A DNA stretch of 64,000 nt from Mallotus nudiflorus. Taxonomy: Eukaryota > Streptophyta > Magnoliopsida > Malpighiales > Euphorbiaceae. Shown piece after piece: positions 12,050-23,999 of this stretch (within the stretch, counting starts at the first letter, position 1; the number at the start of each line of letters is the position of its first letter). A model generated the notes under the pieces. It did no database searches, was not told the DNA's origin, and saw nothing but the letters and a program-made list of their open reading frames with translations. The stretch lies in assembly GCA_947683625.1 (NCBI GenBank), contig CANTUR010000039.1:2356001-2420000 (forward strand), given 5' to 3'. The translations under genes were made by a program, and so were the position numbers.

Positions 12050-12665
12050 TATATTTAGGGTCTTGCAGTTGGAAGCATAATGCCCAAACTTTTGATAAAT
12101 ATAACATTGAACTTGATTTTTGTTATATCTCAAGTTTGGTTATGTTCTCCTATGACCTCTTCTTGAGCTTGCTTCTCTTTTATGATTGATGAAGTTGGTA
12201 TTAGAATTCCAACCTCATTGATTACTATGAATTTCACCACGCCCTTGTTCTCATCTATGTTGGCCTCTATCATTTTCATCACTTTCTTCCTTCGCTTTTA
12301 GTTGCATCTTAAGGAGTTGTCCTTAACACCATATTTCTTTTTATGCTTCTCTTCGTAAACTTGCAATGAGCTTTAAAGTTGCTCAATTGTCATGGTTTCC
12401 AAATCTTTAGTTTTTTCAATTGTCACAACAATATGCTCAAACTTAGGATCTAATGAGTGAAGTATCTTCTCCATAATCCTCACATCTTTTAATCTCTCAA
12501 ATTTTTTAATTGATTAGAGATGCTAATGCTCTTAAAAAAAAATAAGAAATTGTCTTAGTTTCTTTCATATTCAATGATTCAAACTCACCTCTTAGAGTTT
12601 GAAGATGAACATTCTTCACCAAATATTTTGGTTTTGTGATAGGACCATCATAGTCAGACTAATCA
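12050..12665 (-). pseudogene. Copia gag remnant (UBN2-type)
   Basis: On the minus strand the block begins with YDGPITKPKYLVKNVHLQTL and continues with RGEFESLNMKETKTIS, the typical helical part of plant Copia gag. It ends in a zinc-knuckle relic near 12115-12070 (YQKFGHYASNC), in which one of the knuckle cysteines is lost. The N-terminus and 5' LTR are absent. Several stops are present. Confidence 0.75.
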
Positions 12666-12993
12666 TCAAATAACTGTTTGTACTAAAATTATCAAGCATT
12701 TGTTATATTGAAATATTTTTGTTAAAATTAAAACATTGAGATAAAATTTTTTGAAAAAATTATAAACACTTGAAATTTTGAAAACCAATAAATGTAAAAT
12801 TAATTGAATTTAAATTAAAATATTATTTATTTATCCATATTAAAAGGTGTTAAGAGATGTTCTGGATATTTGTATGCTCCGATAGAATGTTTTCTTTTTG
12901 TAATTTTGTGTTAAGGGCTAAATCGTCAAATTGGTGTTTGTTCCGCTGAAGATATTTATTTAATCCGGAAGTGTCTGCTTTTAGTATTTGGCC

Positions 12994-13020
12994 ATGGATC
13001 CACTGTTATCTAAAAGATAA
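12994..13020 (+). promoter_or_regulatory. Possible upstream ORF in the PPR gene leader
   Basis: An eight-residue frame (ATG GAT CCA ... TAA) precedes the leader-exon splice donor at 13091. It would lie in the transcript only if transcription starts upstream of 12994, which the sequence does not prove. Confidence 0.25.
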
Positions 13021-13088
13021 AGCCTTTCCATTTCCACTCTTATTTTTCTCTGCAATTTCCATATTTAACTACTCATACCCACCTTTTA

Positions 13089-16000
13089 ATGTAAGTTCAA
13101 TTCCTGCGCTTATGCCACCATGAGAAAGGAGTCTGCGGAATTTGCATATCGCTTGCATTATTTACAGAACTACTATTACTACACTGCCATTGTTTTGTGA
13201 TTTTAAATGTTTTACAGACTGAGATTAATTCTGTTACAACAACTTCAGTAGTTTCATCTCTTCTTGTATGATTTTAGCCTTGGCCTTCTGCTCTAGTTCT
13301 TGTTTTGTTTTCTGGGTATTGTTTGGTTTAATTTTTTCTCTTCTCTTTTGCAAATCAATTGCTATATTATGAATTTATGAAATTATGAATTTCATGCTCG
13401 TTCATGTGTCCATTGCTACAGGTCTTTACTGGTTCATGATCCTTGAAGTTTTAACTTTAGTCGTATCGCTTTCACTAAAATTACACACTCTACTAGGTAG
13501 AAATTTTGCATCCACCATTCTTTTCAATTTACAGAAAAGCATATGTGTCATGGCAACTTTTTTTTTGTTTCTTCCTGTCTGCTTTTAAATTTTATGTGCA
13601 TGCGTCAGTCATAAACAGAAAATGGATTCATTTGTTGCTATTTACCTGCATTCTTGGTCATCCCTCAGGAAGGTCTACTCTTGTTGCATTCTTTGAGTCA
13701 ATCACTTCCTATGGAGCTTGTAGAATTTGCTTCCTGTTGTTGGGTAATTGTATTTTGAGTTGATCTAGTTTTTGCAGGTTGATTGTTGTATGCAATCTGA
13801 GTTATATATTTATAGAACCAAGAAGCTCTAAGAGTGAATTCAGAAGCAAAGCAAAGAGTTCCAGTGGTGGGACTGTTGAGACATACAAACGTGATGCACT
13901 TTTTCTTGATAAGCGTGGAAGATGGCGAAGCTTTAATCGGAAAAAATTATCAAGAAAAAGATGTAAGGTGCCCATTTATGCATTACCGTGTGCAGGTGCA
14001 TCCATAGGATTGCAAGGCATGTAGTGTATTTACTATTTTAAGAACATATACACGCAGGTGGTTCTTTAAGAGGACAAGGATGGAAATATGGATCTGGGTT
14101 CGTTGATGGAATTTTTCCAGTGCTAAGTCCCATTGCCCAGCAGATACTCAGCTTCATACAGAAGGAAGTGGATCCAAGTATTGTTTGGGCTGCTCTTGAT
14201 ACTCTTCCTGCTACTCATGACACATGGGATGATCTTATTAATGTAGCTGTTCAACTTCGATTGAATAAACAATGGGATCTGATTTTGTTGGTAAGAAAAT
14301 TATTGTTTTTTTGGGGCAGGGAGTAGGTCAAGATATCAAGTCAGCTTTTGTTACAGTGTAGAGTGCTGATTAGAAATTGCTCCTTGAGATCCATTCATTA
14401 AAATGGCAATAGCATGCATTAAACATTTATAGGATGAGATCTAAGACAATGCTAAAACACAATATTCTTTGCTGCAGTTGGATTTCGCATAACTTATTAG
14501 CTCTTTTTTTTTTTTTTTTTTACTCAGTAACCATTTTCTACAATCCCCAACACAAAAAAGACTGCCACAGCTACCTATGACTCAAATTTGTCTTTATTAT
14601 CTGAAATATTTTTGGTCTTTGAACTCTCTGATACAGAAGAATACAGTAAATACTTGCATGAAAAAGAAATGAAGTAAGATGATAAACTTTTGAAAGGCTT
14701 GTTTAATCTGGTTAACTTAAACGAACATCATGTTCTGCAGTGTAGGTCCAAGGTTGGATGAATGATGTATTTGGCCATTGGCGTACTGTAGAGAATCCAG
14801 AGTTAAATTTATAAGATGAATCCAGTGAAGTACGAATATGTAAAAATAGAATGGTACAATTCAGATTGGAATATTGCATTTTCATCTAGTTTTAAAACAA
14901 AATCTTATTGATACAAAATTGAATCTGTTAATATGTTTCACTATCTATGAGTTAACTCTACTCGGTGATACTTTGTCTTCTGGAGTGTAACAATGTGAAA
15001 TTCTCCAGATATGTCAATGGATATTGTACAGGAGCTCCTTTCAATCAGATGTCATGATATTCAATTTGGTTATAGATGCTTATGGGAGAAAGTCACTGTA
15101 TAAGATGGCGGAAACCACGTATTTTGAACTGCTTGATGCCAAATGCATTCCTACTGAAGATACTTATGCCCTTCTTTTAAAAGCATACTGCATGTCTGGA
15201 CTACTAGAAAAAGCTGAAGCAATCTTTGCTGAGATGCGAAAATATGGCCTTCCTCCAAGTACGTTTTTTATATCACTAAATAATGAGTTAGAATTACTTT
15301 GAACATGCTGGTAGTTAATTTTGTATTTGTGCATCAATAATAAAACTCTAATCCAATAATTGCTTTTAATATTAGAACTCTTTACAAAAGAATATTAAAG
15401 TTAAAATAATTTTTTAAAAATTGTTGGAATCCCACATTGGAAAAGTGTGAAAACAATAAAGGGTTTATAAGTGGTGTAGATTGGATCTTAACACAAGTCA
15501 ATTAGTTTTTGTGTTATATGGGCTCAACCCCATTTATAAGTCCACATCTATTCATGGGCCAATACTCTTGAGGCCCGTGGACTTGTTAACAAAAATTAAA
15601 TTGTTTAATTTTTTTAAAATGGAGGGATTAAACTATTCATTTTTATAAAATGGAGGGGGCTAAATGTGTTTTTGATATAGGAGACTCATAGGAAAATTCA
15701 TTGTAAGGACTAAGGTGTTGAGGGAATAAATACTGAGGGATGAACATATTCAATTTTCAAAAAAGAGAGGGGAGAGTGTGAATCAAGTTAAATGAAAAAT
15801 GAATTGGCTGAATGTTAAGTTTCACCATTTAACTTTATACGAGTAATCTTTGACATCTCTGAACTTTTATTATTTTCTATTTAACCTTTAAATTATCATT
15901 TTGAACTTTTTTTACCCTTAAATTTGTACTTTTCAATTTTATTTAACTTATACAATATTGAAATGGATAAACATTTGATTTCAATGATTTTAAACATGTA

Positions 16001-18327
16001 AAATGCTAAAAATTACCTTCAAAGTTATAAAAATAAAATTAAGAACTAATGTAAAAAAATTAGAAAATTTTGTTTTCAATTATATTATTTCTTTAAATTA
16101 AGTGTTATTTTAGTCCATATAATTTTTTTATGTCCAGATTAAAATATGCTGATTTTATGCATTGTAGGGGTTAAATAGGTTCAAAATAAAAGTTTAATGG
16201 TTGAATAGAAAATAATAAAAGTTGAGGGGAGTTAGAGGTTAATCGTGTAAAGTTCAGGGGTGAAATTATGCGTTTGGCCAAAAGTAATGTGCTCTCAATT
16301 AGATGATGCAGGATACTTGGCATGACAACTATATTAATATGGCTTACTTTTTGAATTAAATTTTTAATGTGAATTTTGATATGTTGATAAGAGTTGCTCC
16401 CCTCTTCGCTCTTTCATGATGTTTTCCATAAGCTTTCTTCAGTCCAGAATTTTCAATTTTGGATCATTAGTCTGGTTTGCATCAAAATTGAAATGCGTTC
16501 ATTTTGCTTCTTATAGAGAATAAGTCAAGGAAGCTGCTATCATCTTTCACTTGTATAGACATAATGCTGAATGTTAAGATCTTGACTTTTGTTTTTAACA
16601 AAACGTACTAACATATATTACATTTTCAATTCAGCTGTTTAAGCCTCCACTATTGATACACTTCCAGGTGCAATTGTATACAATGCTTATATTGATGGGC
16701 TAATGAAGGCCGGAAACCCTCAAAGAGCTGCAGAGATCTTTCAGCGGATGAAAAGAGATTGCTGCCAGCCATCTACTGAAACTTATACATTATTGATCAA
16801 CTTACATGGAAGGGTGAGTTCTATGGCCTTACCTGGCCTACAATATTTTTCTTTATAGCATAGACAATAAATAGGCCTCATTCTCAGGCTATGGCTACAA
16901 GCCAATTGTAGCATGATATGGGTGGTATTACTTGCATCAAAACTTCATATCAGAATAAAATTTTGGATCACTTCATTGGTTTTCTCTGTAAAATTCATTG
17001 TGCAAATCCATTTTGTAATGCAGGCAAGTCAATCCTACATGGCCTTAAAGTTATTTAATGAAATGAGAAGTCAAAAGTGTAAACCAAATATATGCACATA
17101 TACTGCTCTGATGAATGCATTTGCAAGGGAGGGACTGTGTGAAAAGGCTGAGGAAATTTTTGAGCAGCTGCAGGAAGATGGGCATGAACCTGATGTGTAT
17201 GCTTATAATGCACTCATGGAGGCATACAGGTCGGTATCATTAAATGGTGCTAGAAAGAACAATAGGGAAGTTTTTTTCTTTGCAAGTGCTGCTAGCTTGA
17301 GTACATAAAAGAATTTTTTATACATTAAAAAAAGAAATTCAGAAAATGCATAAAAAAATATTTAATAATTTACAAGCCTTGGATGGAATTAAATTTGGCT
17401 TTCTTTTTTAATAAGCTAACTTTGTTCCTAGCCTAAGCTGAATAATAGAGTTATATAGGTTGGGTACTAAGAGGTCTGCTGAGGATAAGTTGAGCTATGA
17501 TTCAAGTCCAAGCTTATGAATAACTTACCAAGCCAGGCCTGACAGTTTTGAAGTCTGATTCAGCATGTTTCGTTTCACTCACTCTAGATGTAGTTAGCAT
17601 GGTCATTTTGTGGGGGATGCTTCTGTTGGCATAGGTGATTGGTGTCTCTTACATTTAGATTAATGTATTCTTGACTACAAGATCTTCATAATTTGTGGAG
17701 TATTTTGAAAAGTTCAAAACAAGAAAGATTGCTGCAAGTTTTCATGTTGAAGTGTGCTTTACCCTGCCTAAATTTAACTGAATTCAAAACAAGAAAGATT
17801 GCTCCAACTTTATATGTTAAAGTGGGCTTTAGCCTACTGGAATATAACTTAAGTGTTATTAATGATGACAACTTTAGCTGAATAGTCTGCAGTATGCTTC
17901 CAATCAACACAAGTCCATATTTTATGTTTTTAGTTTCATAATAGGTCAATAAATTTTTAACAAATTCTTCCGTATTCTTGCACCTCTTAGATAGTATCAT
18001 GTTACTCTTAGCTATAAGGTGTGCCTATTTTGGATACAATAAGCTCCAGAAAGCACAAAATCAGATGGGGTATTTTCTGTTTTATATATCCGATTGAAAA
18101 CTGCCACTGTACTATTTTTTTTGGTTCATTTGGTATTTTTGTTTGGTTTAATGCCCTATTTTGTAATGTGAATGAGATTTGAACCAATGCAAAGCATTAT
18201 AGTTGACTTTTACTGGTGGGTTAATACCTAAGTAGCATAGAAATAGAAATGTAGAAATGGATACAGTGAAACAACATTTTTTTTAAATATAGGAAACAAA
18301 AATGCAGGGAAGTATGTAAATCTTAAA

Positions 18328-18370
<43 letters not shown>

Positions 18371-21300
18371 AAATAATATTCATTCAAATAAATATTACTA
18401 TCTAACAATGATTGAATTATAATTATTCTTTTAAATCTAGAAAATTGTTGGTTTTTAGTTTGAGTTCCTTCTTATTTAGGAAAAACTAAACAAAACACTT
18501 TCAAAACGTATTTCTAAATTTTTCAAATTTGCAGAAACATTCCTGAATTTCCAAGATATTTCCTGAAGTTTCAGAACGAGTAAATGCCTGCTGGTTTAAG
18601 TTTTGTGTGTTCTAGGACTCTAAGTAATCAAATAAATCTAGATTTCAGAATTCTTCCTATTGTCTTTATTTATTTTTTTTTTTGTGAACTCCATCAGACC
18701 TTTAAGGACCTCCACAGGTGAAGTTACTTCTTACAATTTGACGTGCAGGACTGCTTGTTCATTTTCATATTCTTTCGAGAATATCCACTTGACTGTAACT
18801 TAAAAATATCTGCTGCCGGCTTTAATAAAAAGCTAATGGGCTTATTTAGGATTGTTTGAAACAGTTATATGGTTCTGTACTATTATGAGAAAGCAGTCAT
18901 GCAAAGCATAATACTTATTGGAGCTGTGTCAAAATGAGCATGCATGTCGTGGCCTTAATATGTTGTGTTAACAGTCGTGCAGGTTTTCCTTACGGAGCAG
19001 CTGAAATATTTTCACTCATGCAACATATGGGGTGCGAACCAGATAGAGCTTCCTACAACATCATGGTAGATGCATATGGGAGGGGTGGCCTTCATGAGGG
19101 TAAAATACCCAACCAATTAAGATAATTTATTATTTCACCCATCCTTCCCATTAGCAGTTATTTTAACTTGACCATCAATGAATAAACTTATAAATGCAAC
19201 AATAGAGAAAAATGTGAGCTTTAGAACTTCTAATGATCTGGCCATCTTAGCGTGCACTCGCCACTTAATTAGAGGTTTTTCCTTTCCCTTTTTTTTTTTT
19301 TGCTTTTTAGTTTAAGTGGATGTCCTCAACAACATTTCATTTGTTAAAAAATCAACAAAATTACTCTAAAACAAATGAAAAAAAAAATGATTCGTTATCT
19401 TCATACCAGAAAGCCAAATAAAAACACCTATTAGATAATCAATGATAAAATTTTCATAATATTTCAAGATAGTAATTTTTCAATTAAGGTCTTAGCATGA
19501 GTTGATCTGATTTTGATTTGTGTTATTTCATATATAAATGCTAAATAGTAATAATAATAATAATAATAATAATACTACTCAAAGAATATATTAGTTTAAT
19601 CCAATGTGGCTAAATACAATGTGCACAATTGAAATCAATTATAGGAAAATTGGTTCGATCTGTCGTGATCTTAGTGCCAATTATTAGTTATGTCATACTT
19701 TTAAAATTATCTCAATTTGTTCCTTTAACTTTATGAGTTTTGTCAATTCTATCCAATTTTATTTTAAAGATTTAATTGTATCTTCAAAAATTACTTTTAG
19801 ATTCCCAAAGATAATTTTGATACTTACTGAAATTTTCTTTCGTTTTTTTACAAGAAAAAATAAAATGTAAAACATGCTTTCAAATCTTAGTTTTACCACT
19901 CGAGAAATACACTAAGAAACTAGTTTCTATATTTTTACATAAAATTTAAATTTTTTATGCATTAATCAATTAAATTAAAGGCTAAGTACAATATTGATAT
20001 GTGGTTTTACTTTTTGCCAAAACTAGTTCAATGATTTTTTTTATTTTTTTTTGCTTTTAAGTACCATGTGTTTCAATATTATCATTATTTTATGAGAAAA
20101 ATTAATATAATATTAAATTTCAATGCAGTAAATCAAGTTTAGATATATATTTTTTATTTTATTATGAATAAAAAAATAATTTTAAAAATAACTTTACGAT
20201 ATTTTTTTAAAATAATCAATTAGTTTGTTTATAAATCATGTATAAAATAGTCTTATCATTGAAATTTATTATTATTAATATAATTTCTCATAAAGTAATG
20301 ATGATATTAGTTGATAGGGTATGAAAGTATAAAAAATACAAAATAATGGTACTTAAATGTCAGAAAGTAAAAACAAGATTAATTTTACCATGAGTTGATA
20401 CAGCATGGTTCGAAATTGTACTTTCCCCTCACTTCTTTCTGACTTTGTTGTAGAAGGGCAGTACGTAGCTATTGCCTTTGGCCGCTCCCACATTATGGGA
20501 TTCCCAGTGGGCTCTGATCAAACAAAGAGAATGTAGAGTTCGTCACAATTCTTCATGAGATTAGATGAAGCAAAAACCTTTGGACCTTAACTTTAAATCT
20601 TTGGTAATTAGGACAGGAACATACTTGATGTTGGTTCTTATTTTGCATGGTCATTATATCATTAAAACAGCATTTCTCGTCTGGTTTTATATAGTTTCTC
20701 CAGGCGTTTATATGTATCGTGTCAGATTTTCTGTTCTCTTTTATGCATTAAATTGTTATATCTTTTTCTGTGTTCACTTTTTGAAGGCATACATGGATTA
20801 TTAAGGACAACGTGAATTAGGAAAAATATAAAAATTGTAACTTCGTGTGTTTCTGAAATGTTGTCTAATATAGTTCTGACATATTTTTATAAGGATTTTA
20901 GCTATGCTCATCTGTTGCATTTATTTCATATGCACTTCAGATGCAGAAGCTGTATTCGAAGAGATGAAAAGACTAGGAATAACTCCAACAATGAAGTCAC
21001 ATATGCTACTTTTATCCGCCTACTCAAAAGCTGGAAATGTAGCTAAATGTGAAGACATTGTGAATGAGTTGCATGAATGTGGGCTAGAACCAGACACTTT
21101 TGTTCTCAACAGTATGCTGAACCTGTATGGACGGCTAGGCCAGTTGGAAAAGATGGAGGAAGTTTTAACTGCAATGGAAAATGGACCTTATGTGACTGAT
21201 ATAAGCACGTACAACATCTTGATCAATATTTATGGGCGGGCCGGATTTTTTCAGAAAATGGAAGGACTTTTTCAGTCACTTCAAACAAAAAATCTTAAAC

Positions 21301-21524
21301 CAGATGTAGTTACTTGGACTTCAAGGTTAGGAGCCTACTCTAGAAAGAAACTTTACACAAGATGCTTGGAAATATTTGAAGAGATGATAGATGCTGGATG
21401 CCATCCAGATGGAAGAACTGCAAAAGTACTACTATCCTCATGTTCAAGCGAAGATCAAATTGAGCAGGTTACTACTGTAATTAGAACAATGCATAAGAAT
21501 ATGGAAACTATTTTGCCTGTATAA
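13089..21524 (+). CDS. P-class pentatricopeptide repeat protein, At2g35130 orthologue
   Basis: Coding segments: 13089-13090, 13778-13962, 14058-14290, 15009-15258, 16668-16813, 17024-17229, 18975-19099 and 20941-21524. All junctions are GT-AG and all phases agree, giving 576 residues; the Arabidopsis protein is about 590 as remembered. After a variable N-terminus comes the conserved block LDKRGRWRSFNRKKLSRKRC, then GQGWKYGSGFVDGIFPVLSP. About twelve 35-residue P-type PPR motifs follow, from DVMIFNLVIDAYGRKS to the C-terminus (e.g. NICTYTALMNAFAREGLCEK, DISTYNILINIYGRAG). There are no E or DYW domains. P-class PPR proteins bind organelle RNA and affect its processing, stability or translation; the target here is unknown. 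Splicing appears to assemble the start codon (AT|G); an in-frame stop lies upstream and exon 13778-13962 has no in-frame ATG. The gene looks intact, with identifiable words in every exon. Transposons begin 65 bp after the stop. Confidence 0.9.
13091..13777 (+). other. Leader intron that splits the PPR start codon
   Basis: The donor AAT|GTAAGT at 13090/13091 and acceptor TTTTTGCAG|G at 13777/13778 are both strong. Joining them places AT before G and creates ATG followed by TTG ATT GTT in the frame of the conserved protein. Intron boundaries are inferred from consensus, not from a transcript. Two short frames inside the intron (13385-13588, 13506-13763) show no family features. Confidence 0.6.
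15422..15591 (+). mobile_element. 170-bp solo LTR (TRIM-like) in PPR intron 3
   Basis: It starts TGTTGGAATCCCACATTGGA and ends CTTGTTAACA, with TGTT/AACA ends. It is flanked by the exact 5-bp duplication AAAAT (15417-15421 and 15592-15596). The 'GGAATCCCACAT' opening is common to small plant LTR/TRIM elements. It shares the gene's orientation and lies well away from the splice sites. Confidence 0.85.
15804..16281. mobile_element. Foldback MITE in PPR intron 3, 478 bp
   Basis: The arms of about 85 bp are inverted copies: both run TTGGC...TTTCACC...AACTTTA(T/C)ACGA...TTTTATTATTTTCTATT(T/C)AACC. The ends are TTGGC (15804) and GCCAA (16281). No convincing target duplication was found. No coding capacity. 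Confidence 0.7.
18330..18367. repeat. (AT)n microsatellite in PPR intron 5
   Basis: About 19 uninterrupted AT dinucleotides within the 1.7 kb intron 17230-18974. Such tracts are usually length-polymorphic. Confidence 0.95.
19547..19573. repeat. (TAA)n microsatellite in PPR intron 6
   Basis: About nine AAT/TAA triplets within the 1.8 kb intron 19100-20940. The rest of that intron is AT-rich with no recognisable coding sequence. Confidence 0.9.
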
Positions 21525-21948
21525 TCTTGTGATTTCCAGGTTAATCAGAAAATGGAATCAAGTTTTGATTAATTCTTTCACTACATAGTATTGTAAGGGA
21601 TAATGACTTTAATCAGTCCTAAAAGTTATAGTGATTTTTCAATTAAGTCCTATAAGATTTAAGTGTACTAATTGAGTCCATGAATTCTTTAAAAATTTCA
21701 TCGTTAGTTCTAAGGCGTCAAATTTAACAGAACATGTTGATGTGTCAATGTCTTTGTTAGTCTCCTTAAAAGATGCTAATGACATGTTAGTCATCCTTTA
21801 AAGCCACATGACATGTTGATGCCACATTGGAAAAAATTATTTACATAAATATATGAAATAAAGTGAAACTATAGGGAAAAGATGTTTCCAATTAAGAGAG
21901 AAAAATTCCTGCCTCCCTATAGAAATGGTGGATTTTACTAAAAAGGAA

Positions 21949-23676
21949 TGTAATAGCTCTACAGGGGGGTAAATAAAGCTTTTGAGAATTTAAAAGAAAA
22001 TTAAGGATAAGAGAATAGAACATAAGTACTTAAGGAGTTGGGTTTATCAATAAAACTACGTCTCCATCTAACTCTCCCAAGTTAGCATTTTTAAGTCACC
22101 ACAATCTACTCGCTTAGATTGATTTTTACAAGATTGAGTTTTAGACTCAACTCTAACCTTACAATCAAGAGTTCAGGATTACTCTTCAACCCAATTCTCA
22201 AGTGTTTTCAATAAGCAAACACTTAAAGCTTACACACTAGAATAAGACCTCACTACATAGTGATTTTTCAATTAAGTCCTATAAGATTTAAGTGTACCAA
22301 TTGAGTCCATGAATTCTTTAAAAATTTCATCGTTAGTTCTAAGGCGTCAAATTTAACAGAACATGTTGATGTGTCAATGTCTTTGTTAGTCTCGTTAAAA
22401 GATGCTAATGACATGTTAGTCATCCTTTAAAGCCACATGACATGTTGACGCCACGTTGGAAAAAATTATTTACATAAATATATAAAATAAAGTGAAAACT
22501 ATAGGGAAAAGATGTTTCCAATTGAGAGGGAAAAATTCTTGCCTCCCTTTTGAGAATTTAAAAGAAAATTAAGGAAAAATTAAGGATAAGAGAATATAAT
22601 ACAAGTACTTAAGGAGTTCGGTTTATCAAAAAAACTACGTCTTCATTTAACTCTCCCAAGTTAACATTTTTAAGTCACCACAATCTACTCACTTAGATTG
22701 ATTTTTACAAGATTGAGTTTTAAGCTAAACTCTAACCTTACAATCAAGAGTTTAAGCTTACTCTTCAACCCAATTCCAAAGTGCTTTCAATAAGCAAACA
22801 CTTAAAGCTTACACACTAGAATAAGACCTCACTTCGCTTCTCTATACCCCAGAAAATAGAAGAATAGTAATCTCTATTCTAACACATAACCAACTCTCAA
22901 AAGAGTTTATGAGTATAAAGAAAGTATATGAGAATTTTGAATGCTCAGTTGAATGCTAAGAGGAATTTTTCACCTAACAAAGTGTCTAACTCTTGAATGA
23001 GGTTCTAGGAGTTGTTTATATACTTGAGCATCAAAATTATGGTTCTTGGGAATGAGGTTCTAGGAGTTGGTTATATACTTGAGCATCAAAATTATAGTTG
23101 TTAGGGGCATTAAGTTCATTCCCAACAATCTCTAAGTCATTAAATGAGTTCGCAACTTTTGCAGGAGAAGTGCCACTCACAATTGTGAGGAGAAGCTCAC
23201 GATCTTGAGGGATGAAAAAATAACTGTTGGAGCAGCAAGTGACCATTGTGTCTTGAGAGGAAGTGCTGTCATGGGCTAGTCATGACTATGAGGCTTTTTA
23301 AAGATGCAATTGGTTATGGTCTGGATGAGTGATCACGAGCTAGTCACAATTTGGATGCCCTTGCTCATGATCATGAGGGGCTCTAGATTCTTTATAATTT
23401 AACGAGCCTTTGAGTCTTTAGCCTGTGAGGATGGCTCCTGATCATGAGCCTTCCTCTTGAAGGATGCTCGTAGGCTTGTTTTGAGCATGTTTTATTTCTT
23501 ATATAATCCCAAACTTTATAGGGACTTTTTTTTTCTGAGTTACAAGCCTATAGATGCTTTCACTTGGATTCTTTGTGTTTCGTTCACTCTAAAACACACT
23601 TGAATAAGCATCATTAGCTTATTCAATCATTTGTTAAAGTCAAAACATTAGAGATTGATAAAGCTTGAGGTCAACA
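21949..23676 (-). repeat. 3' LTR of the SIRE-like element, enlarged by an internal duplication
   Basis: The plus-strand ends are TGTAATAGC ... GGTCAACA. It aligns with the other LTR at 32741-35433. About 570 bp of extra length comes from a tandem duplication (see 22261-22840); the underlying LTR is about 1.15 kb. Confidence 0.88.
22261..22840. repeat. Tandem duplication of the MITE/LTR junction
   Basis: 22261-22550 repeats the MITE arm 21632-21915, and 22551-22840 repeats the LTR segment 21982-22255, almost identically. About 65 bp spanning the insertion junction and target duplication are missing from the second copy. The left breakpoint shares ATAG with the donor sequence, a short microhomology. 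This is a post-insertion rearrangement. Confidence 0.8.
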
Positions 23677-23692
23677 GTCTCCTTCTTTTTGA
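23677..23692 (-). other. Polypurine tract of the SIRE-like element
   Basis: On the minus strand AAAAAGAAGGAGAC lies directly against the 3' LTR start TGTTGACC. This is the expected site for priming second-strand DNA synthesis. Confidence 0.75.
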
Positions 23693-23999
23693 ATTTAACA
23701 AATAATTTGAGGGTGTGTGTTGTGCATAATCAAGCGAAGTGAATCAAGTATATATTACTTCCTTTAGTTCATGCATTAAGTTAGAAGAAATAACAAGATA
23801 TAGCTCCCCTTTAGTGTGTGCACAAATGATTGTGTCTGTTTGTGAATTTAGTTACGAAAAATTACATAGAATAAAGAAACACAGAAATAACAATCATATA
23901 ACATAATCTAACATATGCACATATTTCTCCCCCTTTGTTAAAGATAAAAAAGAATGAGCTAGAATAAGAAACATTTCATTAAGGATGAACAAGGCAAGT

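Larger units (their letters stand above)
8915..12665 (-). mobile_element. Decayed Copia retrotransposon, 5' end missing
   Basis: Read on the minus strand, this holds gag, integrase, reverse transcriptase and RNase H in the Copia order, then a polypurine-like GGTGGG (9191-9196) and a 276-bp 3' LTR at the left edge. No matching 5' LTR exists on the right: homology stops within gag near 12665, about 220 bp before sequence leading into the PPR gene. Stops and frameshifts occur throughout, so it is inactive. Confidence 0.9.

Noticed and set aside
12700..12712. ATTTG near 12703, identical to the 5 bp outside the decayed Copia LTR at 8910-8914.
   Set aside because: The element has no 5' LTR at that point, so a chance pentamer is more likely than a true target duplication.
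13385..13763. Two plus-strand open frames upstream of the PPR exons, considered as a first coding exon.
   Set aside because: They are not in a frame or splice context that joins the conserved exon at 13778, and they lack PPR-family or clear transit-peptide features. The split-ATG model fits better.
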